DNA from: Tichowtungia sp964398915
GTDB taxonomy: Bacteria; Verrucomicrobiota; Kiritimatiellia; Kiritimatiellales; Tichowtungiaceae
Direction: 5' to 3'
Assembly (NCBI GenBank): GCA_964398915.1
Contig: CAYNOR010000005.1
Span: 1-64,000 of the forward strand
Length of the DNA stretch: 64,000 nucleotides
Position 1 is the stretch's first letter, and each line of letters starts with the position of its first letter. Position numbers and translations under genes: made by a program. Below are positions 43,501 through 51,480 of the stretch, in pieces. Below the pieces are notes generated by a model. That model was given only the letters and a program-made list of their open reading frames with translations. It did not search any database and was not told the DNA's origin.

Positions 43501-46311
43501 TTAAACCAACATTTCCCGTGCTGTCATTTCCTCATACAGCTTAAACAAATGCTCCAGACGTTCTTCGTCGGAGGCGAAGGGTTTGCTCCGGTAGAGCCGG
43601 TCAACGGCGAGGTCGAGCTGATGATGCGCTTCGCGGAGTCCGGCGGGCATTTTGTCGGGATCGTACAGTTGCGCCATCGTCTTTTCCGAATGCTTTTCCC
43701 GCTCTTCCAAAACATTTCCCACATGCATCGTGATCGTCTGCTTCTGCTCTTCCGTCAAATCCGAGATTGGGAAATTGTTGTAACAGATAGCTGACGAATA
43801 TCGAATTCGGGTCTCGAGCATCCCGCACGTTGCCCGTACCCATGCCATGTGTATTTTTGAAGAAATGATTCCGAACAGCCATGGATCAGCACCATAAATA
43901 ACTTGTGCAGAGTTGCTCACAACACACTCAGGCGTAGCAAATCCAAATGGTATATACTCTCTACGCTCAGATGTATGGATTGGAATGATTATGCAATCTG
44001 TCGGCTGATAAGTACGTTGCTTAAATCGATTTGGATGCACAGCAAGAGCCTGAGTACATCTAGCTATGCTTTCGACCCTAAAAGATGAAACTTCTTGGAG
44101 CCTTTGATCAATTATAGGGATTTGCCGAGCCATCTCGACATCCTTGTCATCAATCCAAAGACACCACCTTTTTGTTCCGTAAAGAAGCTCGTTCGACCCG
44201 AGAAATTTTTTCAAATATTTAGATGAATGAGGAGTTTCTTTTAGCAAACTGTCGCGCTCGCATTCGTTAAGTATCAGTTTTCCATCATCAGTTGGTTTGT
44301 TGCCGTAAAGCATTTCTGGAATATTCGAGATAGGAGAGCTTCTGCGCGGAATAATGGCATTTGTCCCGGAAGTTAAGTACGGACTTATTAGCCTGACTTT
44401 ATGAGCAAGGCCCTCATTGAAAAGATAACGTGGATTCTCTGAAATATTTCGCAAGCCAACAATAACACAAGTAACACCCGCGTTCCCCTTGGCGCTGTTT
44501 GTCCACTTAAAAGACTGATGCGCAAAATCAATTTCAACGTTTTTCCCAAAAACATGAGGCCAAAGCAACCCCACCTGTTCACCTTGGGCGATCGAGTTGG
44601 TTGAGACAAAGGCGCTTTTTGCGTTGGCATTTTTGATATACGCCGAGGCCCTCAAGAACCAGCAGGCTATATAATCGAGATTTTTGTAATTCTCAAAACC
44701 CGAACAAAGCAGCTCAAGATCCTGTTTTTGCTCTTTGTTCTGCATGCTCGAACCCAAATACGGCGGATTGCCCAGAATATAGATTTCATCCCCGTTGTTC
44801 TTCGGACAAACGGTTTCCCAGTCGATCCGGCAGGCGTTGCCGCAGACAATATGCGCCCCGTCTTTGAGCGGCAGGGAGGTGAGCGATTGTTTGAACCGTT
44901 TTTGATATTCGAGATTCATCTGGTGTTCCGCCAGCCAGAGCGACAGCGTCGCCGTTTCGCAGGCAAAGTCGGCAATTTCAATTCCGTAAAACTGATCTAC
45001 GGTAATCCGGGAGACCGGAAAGGCGTTCATGGCCTCAAACAGTTCCATTTCCAGTTTGCGCAGTTCTTTGTAGGCGATAATCAAAAAGTTGCCCGATCCG
45101 CAGGCCGGGTCAAAAATCTTCACCTTGGCAATCCGGTCGTGCAGCTCATTCAGCGCTTTGGTCCGCACGTTTTTTTGGCTCAGATTCCGCGCCCGTTCCA
45201 ACTCCTCTTTGAAATCATTCAGAAACAGCGGCTCAATCACTTTCATGATATTGGTGACGCTGGTGTAGTGCTGCCCCAGATTGTGGCGTTCTTCCGGGTC
45301 AATCACCGCCTGAAACATCGAACCGAAAATATCGGGATTGATCTCCGCCCACGTCAGCGTCCCCGCCTCAATCAGCATCCGCCGCGACTTCGCCGAAAAC
45401 GCCGGAATATCGTAATGATCCCGGAACAATCCCCCATTGACATACGGCAAATTCAGGAATACCTGAATTTGATTATTTTTTGTGCCTTTTGGTGCCTTTT
45501 CGTGGCCAACATCCCTCTTCGCGTCCGGCGTGTCGAGCCAGTCGAAGAGCTGCTTAAAAAACGCATCCAGATCGGAGCCATCCTCGGCGGTATGCGACGC
45601 AATCGCATTACAGACTGAGTTTTCGGGAAAAATGCCGGTATCCTCGGCAAACAGGCAGAAAAGCAGCCGCCCGAGAAAGACATTCATCGCGTGCGCGTCA
45701 TGGCGCATGTAGTCGGGATTATCCTGCTTGATCGCATCAAACAGCTTGGCCATCTTCTCGGCCGCTTTGACATCCGCCGGATTTTCGTTCGACAGCTTTG
45801 TCTTCTCCATCCCCGCCCACGGCAGGAAAAAGGCAAAGTGCGTTTCCAGTTCACAGACTTTGACATCCAGCGTGTCGCCGGTCTTGCGGTCAATCGCCAG
45901 CAACTGCTTGAAATCGGTAACGATCAGAAAACGCGGATCGTTCGTCTTTGCGGCCTTGGCCGTTTTCATTTCCTCGATTTTTGCAAAGTGGGATAGGCTT
46001 CCAGCCTGTCCACCGTCGTTCGGCTTTTCTGAAGGCAGGCGAGACGCCTGCGATACGGCTTTCGTACCGCCCGCATCCTGCGGGCCTTGCTTAGACAGGC
46101 TGGAAGCCTGTCCCACGTTTTTGAACCACACCTTCTTCTTCAGCAGAACCTCGCCGGGCGCTTTGGCGAGATTGAGCTGACCGGCCTTCAACCGGGAAAT
46201 CGTCGCGTTGGGTGTGCCGTACGCCAGCAGCAGCGCATAAATAAACTCAGCCTGAGCCGGAGGACGCTCCACCAGTTGCTTCACATTCTCCGCTACTTCA
46301 GCAAATTTCAT
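43501..46311 (-). CDS. MmeI-like (type IIL-like) DNA adenine methyltransferase
   Basis: The 936-residue protein contains SAM motif FDPACGSGNFLIIAY and catalytic NPPY motif ILGNPPYLGSS of the gamma-class N6-adenine methyltransferases, with a C-terminal target-recognition region and the final RLYRSKPFASDEERLEHLF typical of MmeI-like enzymes. No D-ExK nuclease is recognisable at the N terminus, so it is probably modification-only. A 43-codon palindromic element is inserted at residues 66-108. The target-recognition part (about 43780-44720) is AT-richer than the rest: two sampled 60-nt lines there are 42-43% GC, against 58% in one from the N-terminal half. Confidence 0.9.
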   Translation of the reverse strand: MKFAEVAENVKQLVERPPAQAEFIYALLLAYGTPNATISRLKAGQLNLAKAPGEVLLKKKVWFKNVGQASSLSKQGPQDAGGTKAVSQASRLPSEKPNDGGQAGSLSHFAKIEEMKTAKAAKTNDPRFLIVTDFKQLLAIDRKTGDTLDVKVCELETHFAFFLPWAGMEKTKLSNENPADVKAAEKMAKLFDAIKQDNPDYMRHDAHAMNVFLGRLLFCLFAEDTGIFPENSVCNAIASHTAEDGSDLDAFFKQLFDWLDTPDAKRDVGHEKAPKGTKNNQIQVFLNLPYVNGGLFRDHYDIPAFSAKSRRMLIEAGTLTWAEINPDIFGSMFQAVIDPEERHNLGQHYTSVTNIMKVIEPLFLNDFKEELERARNLSQKNVRTKALNELHDRIAKVKIFDPACGSGNFLIIAYKELRKLEMELFEAMNAFPVSRITVDQFYGIEIADFACETATLSLWLAEHQMNLEYQKRFKQSLTSLPLKDGAHIVCGNACRIDWETVCPKNNGDEIYILGNPPYLGSSMQNKEQKQDLELLCSGFENYKNLDYIACWFLRASAYIKNANAKSAFVSTNSIAQGEQVGLLWPHVFGKNVEIDFAHQSFKWTNSAKGNAGVTCVIVGLRNISENPRYLFNEGLAHKVRLISPYLTSGTNAIIPRRSSPISNIPEMLYGNKPTDDGKLILNECERDSLLKETPHSSKYLKKFLGSNELLYGTKRWCLWIDDKDVEMARQIPIIDQRLQEVSSFRVESIARCTQALAVHPNRFKQRTYQPTDCIIIPIHTSERREYIPFGFATPECVVSNSAQVIYGADPWLFGIISSKIHMAWVRATCGMLETRIRYSSAICYNNFPISDLTEEQKQTITMHVGNVLEEREKHSEKTMAQLYDPDKMPAGLREAHHQLDLAVDRLYRSKPFASDEERLEHLFKLYEEMTAREMLV
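45988..46116 (-). repeat. 129-bp in-frame element with 23-bp terminal inverted repeats
   Basis: The left end (45988-46010, gtgggataggcttccagcct then gtc) and the right end (46094-46116) are inverted copies with 22 of 23 positions matching. A second palindrome, gcaggcgagacgcctgc, lies inside. At 129 nt (43 codons) it adds residues 66-108 to the methyltransferase without breaking frame. Half-elements occur at 46609-46630 and 46842-46863. Confidence 0.85.
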
Positions 46312-46406
46312 AACACCCTTGGATTAAATCGCGCATAAAACGCCGCTATTCTTACCAGCTTTCCAAAACGTTGCCACTCCCTTTCAACTATTGCTTTTGA
46401 AAAGAT

Positions 46407-46478
46407 TCAAAATAATTTAGGACAAAATAATTCTGCCGATCTGTTTCTCTCATTATTTTACCCCTAATCATTTTGATC
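46407..46478. repeat. Hairpin-forming (G)GCAGAATNATT repeat, copy 2
   Basis: Left arm ttcaaaataatttaggacaa and onward; right arm attttacccctaatcatttt then gatc, inverted. Same plan as the copy at 9093-9173. Confidence 0.6.
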
Positions 46479-46564
46479 AAAACTGCCCCTGCTTAGTTTC
46501 GATGGGTAAATGGGAATAAAACGTGCATGAAAAACGAGAAGTTGACGGATAGTAGTACAAAAAT

Positions 46565-46586
46565 CACAAAATAACGATTTAGGCGG
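46565..46586. repeat. 22-bp direct repeat, outer copy
   Basis: Identical to 40103-40124. It lies 254 nt beyond the methyltransferase start, just outside the island coding genes. Confidence 0.6.
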
Positions 46587-46608
46587 CCCCTTACCCGGTT
46601 CTCTCAAC

Positions 46609-46630
46609 GTGGGACGGGCTTCCAGCGTGT
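46609..46630. repeat. Solo end of the 129-bp element (diverged)
   Basis: gtgggacgggcttccagcgt followed by gt resembles the left terminal repeat of the element in the methyltransferase gene, with two changes. No partner end lies close by. Confidence 0.6.
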
Positions 46631-46689
46631 TGAAAGACCTCCAGCCATGCGTGACAGAGCCCGGAAAATTCGACAGGACAGAGTTTTAG

Positions 46690-46772
46690 GCAAAATCATT
46701 AAGGGCAAAATAATTTTTATAATCTGCTGCACCTGAATCCGTAATGATTTTGCCCATAAATGGTTTTGCCCT
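46690..46772. repeat. Hairpin-forming (G)GCAAAATNATT repeat, copy 3
   Basis: Direct pair ggcaaaatcattaagggcaa and onward on the left, inverted pair taatgattttgcccataaat then ggttttgccc on the right. This is the clearest copy of the family. Confidence 0.68.
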
Positions 46773-46841
46773 GTATCCTATTGCGTTTGCGGAAGGTCAT
46801 TTACAAAAAATGAGATGGGCGGACTTTATCAACAGTCTGAG

Positions 46842-46863
46842 ACAGGCTGGAAGCCTGTTCCAC
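46842..46863. repeat. Solo end of the 129-bp element
   Basis: gacaggctggaagcctgttc then ac matches the right terminal repeat with one base missing. Confidence 0.65.
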
Positions 46864-46885
46864 TTTTTAAGCCGCCGCCCTCAGT

Positions 46886-46930
46886 AAGGGTTTCACCCCA
46901 TACTTTTCCAAAGTCTGCCGCCGCATAGTG
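46886..46930 (+). promoter_or_regulatory. Palindromic stress promoter, site E (weak)
   Basis: AAGGGTTTCACCCCATAC (46886-46903) is followed by CCGCATAGTG; the TA is at 46926, offset 40 instead of 38. It precedes the small Gly/His-rich protein gene. It is the most degenerate of the ten sites. Confidence 0.5.
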
Positions 46931-47008
46931 AATACATCAAACAGGCGGACTCGGGCGGCGACAAATCGGTGGCCGCCAGTATCCGCCAACAGAAGAAAGG
47001 GGATTAAC

Positions 47009-47149
47009 ATGCCAAACAAAGATGGAACTGGACCAAAAGGTCAGGGGCCGAAAGATGGTCACGGTCATGGTGCGGGGAAGGGCCACTGCTGCGGTCAGGG
47101 GGCAATGACTGGAGGAAAGAAGGGTCTTATAGAAAAGCCCAAAAAGTAA
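47009..47149 (+). CDS. 46-residue Gly/His-rich protein
   Basis: The product starts MPNKDGTGPKGQGPKDGHGH and continues GAGKGHCCGQ, ending in a basic tail. AAAGGGG lies 7 nt before the ATG. The N-terminal DGTGPxGxGP pattern resembles the start of DUF5320-like small proteins, which sometimes bind metals through Cys/His. Here HGHG and HCC could do so. The match is short and the function unknown. Confidence 0.6.
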   Translation: MPNKDGTGPKGQGPKDGHGHGAGKGHCCGQGAMTGGKKGLIEKPKK

Positions 47150-47258
47150 GCCGAACTTAAAAACAGTCGCAGGGAGATTGCGAACACTCGCATGAATGCA
47201 GGCCAAAAAAACCGGGCGGAATTTATTGTCAGGTTTTGCGGCTTGCACCCCGTCCTTT

Positions 47259-48458
47259 TTAGATGCTCTCCGGCTGGAGGCCAAGCAACGTCTCAAGAAT
47301 TGTGTAAGCTGCCCGCGGCCGTGCCAGTTGATTCAGCCGGGCTCTCATTCCGGCAAGGCGTTGCGGGTCGCCCAGCATCATATCCACTTTGTAGGGAAGT
47401 GTGACGACGTCTGTCGGGCTCACGGCCACACCTTCCTCCAGCATGCTGGATGCATTGATCTCTTCCTGTCCGGGAATAGGGTTTAAAAGAATCATGGGCA
47501 GAGAACTCGCCATCGCTTCTGAAAAAGTAAGCCCGCCGGGTTTGCCGATAAAAAGATCGGCGACCGCCATCCATTCGTGCATGTCGGGAGTATAAGGCAG
47601 TGCACGGAATTTCAGATGGGCCGGCATTTCTTTCGCCATGAGCAGGACTTTATTTAGAAGCTCCTCGTTCCTTCCGCACAGCGCCGCGATTTGCGCGGGC
47701 TGCTGCATATGCATGAGGGCGCGAACCGCTTCGATGCTCGATTCCATACCGAAGGTTCCGGCGGATAGAAGAACAACCGGCAGGGACGGGTCTATATCGT
47801 ATTTTTTCCGAAGCACCTCACGATCCATGGGCTGTGAAAACAGCGGATGAATCGGAATGCCTGTCACCGCGATCCGCTCGTCCGGAATCCCGATCTGGCG
47901 CAGATAATAGGCCGATTCATCGGTGGGAACAAAATAGCGTTCAAACTGGTGGCACAACCACAGGGCATGGACATGCAGATCGGTGACAACAACGGCATGC
48001 CGCGTGACCAGCTGTTCTTTTTGCAGCATGTGGGAGACGATGTCGGAGGCCAGAAAGTGCGTGCAGATCGTAATGTCGGGATCTTCGGTTTGCAGGCACT
48101 CGATGAGCGGTTTCATCTGAAAGCTTTCCATGGCGACACGAAAATGTTCTCCCTTCCACGGTGTATCACTTTTGTCGTACCACCAGCCCCAAAGCGAAGG
48201 CGTCCTGCTGACCATTTGCTTATACAAATCCGAATAGAGTTCAGCGAACAGCGGCGATGCATATTCCAGCACGTCAATGTGCCGTACCGAGGCGATGCCG
48301 GGTATATTTGCAGCGGCAGCCTCCAGTGCTTCGCCTGCGCGCGTATGCCCGCTGCCGGAACTGGCCGATAAAATCACAATTTTAGAAGGCCGGTTTCCGG
48401 GGATGCTCGAAATCGCATCAGTCGTTGTTGATTGCTGCTGGGGAGGGTTGTTGCTCAT
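47259..48458 (-). CDS. MGDG-synthase-like GT28 glycosyltransferase
   Basis: The 399-residue protein opens its fold with ILSASSGSGHTRAGEALEAA, the sugar-acceptor loop of monogalactosyl/monoglucosyl-diacylglycerol synthases, and ends with a GT28 donor domain (ADLFIGKPGGLTFSEAMASS, NPIPGQEEINA). It should transfer a hexose from a UDP-sugar to diacylglycerol at the inner membrane. It lies 12 nt behind the GH1 gene, and both are driven by promoter site F. Sugar identity is not determined. Confidence 0.88.
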   Translation of the reverse strand: MSNNPPQQQSTTTDAISSIPGNRPSKIVILSASSGSGHTRAGEALEAAAANIPGIASVRHIDVLEYASPLFAELYSDLYKQMVSRTPSLWGWWYDKSDTPWKGEHFRVAMESFQMKPLIECLQTEDPDITICTHFLASDIVSHMLQKEQLVTRHAVVVTDLHVHALWLCHQFERYFVPTDESAYYLRQIGIPDERIAVTGIPIHPLFSQPMDREVLRKKYDIDPSLPVVLLSAGTFGMESSIEAVRALMHMQQPAQIAALCGRNEELLNKVLLMAKEMPAHLKFRALPYTPDMHEWMAVADLFIGKPGGLTFSEAMASSLPMILLNPIPGQEEINASSMLEEGVAVSPTDVVTLPYKVDMMLGDPQRLAGMRARLNQLARPRAAYTILETLLGLQPESI

Positions 48459-48470
48459 TGCGTTCTCCTT

Positions 48471-49850
48471 TTAATCACCAAAAACCGTCGCGACGAGGTG
48501 GGGTGCGTGAGCTGCGACCATTTCTCTTGTGACCGCATTCTTGCGCGCGATTTCGGAGTAGAGGTATGCGCTGGGGCGAGGCACTCGCAGAAGATCCGGA
48601 TCGTCGTGTTGAACGGCGATAAGCCCGAACCGCTTGGCAAAGCCGGACTGCCATTCAAAATTATCAAGGAATGACCAGTGGTAGTAACCGATGACCGGGA
48701 TGCCTTCTTGAATAGCCCGGTGAATCTGCACGAGATGTTCGATCAGGTAGCGCGGCCGTTGTTTATCTGTGTCGTCTGCAATGCCGTTCTCCGTGATGAG
48801 GATCGGTTTTTTGAAGCGTTTCCATACGGAGCGGATCGTGCGGTACAAGCCTTCCGGATAGATCTGCCAGCCCGTTTGGGTCACCTCGATTCCCGGCGGC
48901 ACCTTTACGTTGTCGATCAGGTACTGGTCGCGCCGGTGCCGGTCGTATTTCAGTGAGACCCGCATGTAATAATTGATCCCGCAGTAATCATAGGAATCCT
49001 GAATGCCGGCAACGGCGGGTCCGCCGTGGATCCAGTGCGGCCTCCCCGTTCGGACCGCATAATCCCAGCCCCCGAAAGCCGCACATCGAGCCGTGAAGGC
49101 GGCAAGGCGCTCATACCAGCCCGCCAGCCCGGGAGAATTCCACGGTTCAATCCAGGGGTACGCCATGGCGACCCCTACCCTTGACTGTTTCCCGTCGGGC
49201 GCCAGCGGCTGCAGCGTGTGTATCAGATGATACGTTTCTGCGTGGGCACGAAGATATGCTCTGGACACGGCGCGATACGCCTTGATCGAATGGCGGTGAG
49301 GCGGGAGGCGGCCCAGACAATTGCCCATAATCGCCGGCACCATCGGTTCGTTGAGCGTCACCCAGTAGTCGGGGAACGAGCCCAGCTCATCAATCACAAA
49401 TTTTGCGTACCGCAGGAATTGGCTCACTGTATCAGGATTCAGCCAGCCGCCCTGTTCGGCGACCCAGCTCGGTTGAACCCAGTGGTGCAACGTAAGGCAG
49501 ATGGTGAATTTGCGGTCGCGCAGAGAGTGAAGGATGCGCCGGTAATGCTCAATCGCCTCGCGGTCGAAACAACCCTTCTGAGGTTCAACGCGCGCCCATT
49601 CGATACCGAGGCGAAACCCTTTGTAATTCAATTTTTCCATGAGGGCATGATCCTCCTCATGACGGTTCCAGTAATCCATCGCGCGACCGGAGACGGTGCC
49701 GTCCTCGATCAATCCCTTCTGTTCCCAGACCCACCAGTCGGAAAATTTATTTCCGCCTTCAACCTGATGCCCCCCGGTTGAAGTGCCCCAGATGAAATTG
49801 TCCGGGAAATTCAGGCTGTCAGTGGATTTGGATAAGGCGGTGTGTTCCAT
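48471..49850 (-). CDS. GH1 family glycoside hydrolase (beta-glucosidase-like)
   Basis: The 459-residue protein has both GH1 catalytic glutamates: acid/base Glu168 in VTLNEP and nucleophile Glu354 in LITENGIAD, plus WGTSTGGHQVEGG at the N terminus. No signal peptide is seen, so it appears cytosolic or peripheral. It could be an ordinary beta-glucosidase. The operon partner, a galacto/glucolipid synthase, makes glycolipid remodelling an alternative, as with the plant GH1 transglycosidase SFR2. The ATG lies only 17 nt after the promoter TA and has no ribosome site. Confidence 0.92.
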   Translation of the reverse strand: MEHTALSKSTDSLNFPDNFIWGTSTGGHQVEGGNKFSDWWVWEQKGLIEDGTVSGRAMDYWNRHEEDHALMEKLNYKGFRLGIEWARVEPQKGCFDREAIEHYRRILHSLRDRKFTICLTLHHWVQPSWVAEQGGWLNPDTVSQFLRYAKFVIDELGSFPDYWVTLNEPMVPAIMGNCLGRLPPHRHSIKAYRAVSRAYLRAHAETYHLIHTLQPLAPDGKQSRVGVAMAYPWIEPWNSPGLAGWYERLAAFTARCAAFGGWDYAVRTGRPHWIHGGPAVAGIQDSYDYCGINYYMRVSLKYDRHRRDQYLIDNVKVPPGIEVTQTGWQIYPEGLYRTIRSVWKRFKKPILITENGIADDTDKQRPRYLIEHLVQIHRAIQEGIPVIGYYHWSFLDNFEWQSGFAKRFGLIAVQHDDPDLLRVPRPSAYLYSEIARKNAVTREMVAAHAPHLVATVFGD

Positions 49851-49861
49851 ACGAACTTAGC

Positions 49862-49905
49862 ACGCTACTCCTCGCGGCAGCCTTTCGCTATAGGGTGAAA
49901 CCCTA
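49862..49905 (-). promoter_or_regulatory. Palindromic stress promoter, site F
   Basis: Minus strand TAGGGTTTCACCCTATAG (49905-49888) is a perfect match; GAGTAGCGTG has its TA at 49867-49866, offset 38. It drives the GH1-glycosyltransferase operon. It is divergent from site G, about 90 nt away. Confidence 0.83.
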
Positions 49906-49995
49906 CTCGAACATTTTCCAAGGGGTGGAAGAGGGTTTGACAGGATGTCCGGTCATCCGCAACGGGGTTCAGCCCTGCCACAGTCGCACGTCCGG

Positions 49996-50039
49996 TAGGG
50001 TTTCACCTTATAGGACTGAACTGCTGCTTAGGATAGCGT
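49996..50039 (+). promoter_or_regulatory. Palindromic stress promoter, site G
   Basis: TAGGGTTTCACCTTATAG (49996-50013); TA of GGATAGCGTC at 50034, offset 38. The grpE ATG begins 12 nt after this TA. An extra half-site, ACCCTATG, overlaps the start codon. Confidence 0.8.
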
Positions 50040-50045
50040 CACCCT

Positions 50046-50558
50046 ATGAAAGCAAAGGATACAACGGAAACGGCAGTGATCGCTGATCCCGCCGAACTTC
50101 AGGTCGAACTGGCCGAACAAAAAGACCATTACCTGCGTCTCGCGGCGGACTTTGAAAATTTCAAGAAGCGCACCCGGCGTGACTCCGGACAGGCCTCAGC
50201 GGCTGAAAAGGAATTGTTCATTCGCGACCTGCTGCCCGTGCTCGACAATCTGGAGCGCGCCATGACGGCTGATTGCTCTCCGGCTTCTACGGCTTTGCAT
50301 AAGGGTGTAGCCATCACCTTGCAACAGCTGGTTCAGCTACTCCACCGCCACGGTATCGAAGCCGTCGAGGACGTTGGTCAGCCGTTCGATCCTCACCGGC
50401 ACGAGGCGGTTTGCATGCGGCATGACCCGCATCAGCCCGATCAAATCATTCTCGACGTCACGCAGCGAGGATACGGTTGCGGCGATCAGATTTTCCGTCC
50501 GGCCAAGGTGATTGTAAATAACCGGAACCCTTCCGACGGAGCGTGCCATGCCGGTTGA
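50046..50558 (+). CDS. grpE: GrpE nucleotide exchange factor
   Basis: The 170-residue protein has the GrpE coiled coil (EQKDHYLRLAADFENFKKRT) and beta domain (GQPFDPHRHEAVCM, VTQRGYGCGDQIFRPAKVIV). It releases ADP from DnaK. No dnaK is in the window, so it must serve a DnaK encoded elsewhere. It starts a chaperone operon with cbpA and cbpM. There is no ribosome site and the ATG lies 12 nt after the promoter TA, suggesting leaderless translation. Confidence 0.95.
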   Translation: MKAKDTTETAVIADPAELQVELAEQKDHYLRLAADFENFKKRTRRDSGQASAAEKELFIRDLLPVLDNLERAMTADCSPASTALHKGVAITLQQLVQLLHRHGIEAVEDVGQPFDPHRHEAVCMRHDPHQPDQIILDVTQRGYGCGDQIFRPAKVIVNNRNPSDGACHAG

Positions 50559-51480
50559 TTTCAAGGACTATTACCAGGTTCTGGGCGTAACCCGGAATGC
50601 AGGCGATGCAGAAATCAAAAAGGCTTTCCGGAAACTGGCGGGAAAATACCATCCCGATATCGCCAAAGACAAAACCGCCGGCGAAGTGAAGTTCAAGGAA
50701 ATCAACGAGGCCAACGAAGTCCTCAGCGATCCGGATAAACGGCGGAAGTATGATGAACTGGTTGAATCCCGGAATCATCCCGAACGGCAGGCTTCACAGC
50801 CGGGCGGTGCATACGGAGGATTCGACAGACCTTCAGGCAGCGGGTCTGAATACCGTTTCGAGGGCACAGGCTTCAGCGATTTCTTCGAGCAGTTTTTCGG
50901 CAGTCGCGGAGAGACGGTCGCGAGACACGGACAGGATATTGAGGGCGATATTCTGGTAACGCTTACCGAAGTCCTGCGCGGCGCGACGCGCAAAGTTAAC
51001 CTGCAGCGGACCGATCCGCGCACAGGGCAGATCACAGAACAGAGCCTGCAGGTCAAAATCCCGCCGGGTGTCCGTGAGGCGCAACTCATCCGTCTTGCGG
51101 GTCAGGGACAGGAAGGTGCCGGCGGGGGCGGCGCAGGCAACCTTTACCTGCGGGTCAAGTTCGCCCAGCATCCTGATTTCCGGGTGAAGGATTCCGACCT
51201 GTTTTATGATTTAGAACTTTCGCCATGGGAAGCCGTACTCGGTGCCACCGTGGATATGCCGACGCTGGATGGAACCGCCGCTCTCAAAATCCCGCCCGGC
51301 ACAGCCAACGGGCGGCAATTCCGCCTGCGCGGAAAAGGGCTGCCGACTCTCAATAAAGTGCGTGGCGATCTTCACGCCGTCGTATCGATTCAGATTCCTT
51401 CGCAGGTTGCCCCGGAAGAAAAAGCTCTATGGGAAAAGCTGGCAGGTAAATCCACATTCAACCCGAGGAAAACATCATGA
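50548..51480 (+). CDS. cbpA: CbpA-type DnaJ co-chaperone
   Basis: The 310-residue protein has a J domain with HPD at residues 35-37, a Gly-rich linker, and the two C-terminal DnaJ substrate domains (IPPGVREAQLIRLAGQGQ; WEAVLGATVDMPTLDG), but no zinc finger. This is the CbpA (type II) architecture. It stimulates DnaK ATPase and delivers unfolded clients. It overlaps grpE by 11 nt and the next gene by 4 nt. Confidence 0.95.
   Translation: MPVDFKDYYQVLGVTRNAGDAEIKKAFRKLAGKYHPDIAKDKTAGEVKFKEINEANEVLSDPDKRRKYDELVESRNHPERQASQPGGAYGGFDRPSGSGSEYRFEGTGFSDFFEQFFGSRGETVARHGQDIEGDILVTLTEVLRGATRKVNLQRTDPRTGQITEQSLQVKIPPGVREAQLIRLAGQGQEGAGGGGAGNLYLRVKFAQHPDFRVKDSDLFYDLELSPWEAVLGATVDMPTLDGTAALKIPPGTANGRQFRLRGKGLPTLNKVRGDLHAVVSIQIPSQVAPEEKALWEKLAGKSTFNPRKTS

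Larger units (their letters stand above)
46312..47008. other. Repeat-rich gap at the island border
   Basis: No gene is supported across this interval of nearly 700 nt. It holds hairpin repeats 2 and 3, two solo ends of the 129-bp element, the far copy of the 22-bp direct repeat, and promoter site E. It looks like a repeat-accreting boundary between the restriction island and the stress cluster. Confidence 0.7.

Noticed and set aside
43501..46311. Methyltransferase as a complete type IIL enzyme that also cuts DNA
   Set aside because: No D-ExK signature is visible in the N-terminal region, part of which is the inserted palindromic element.
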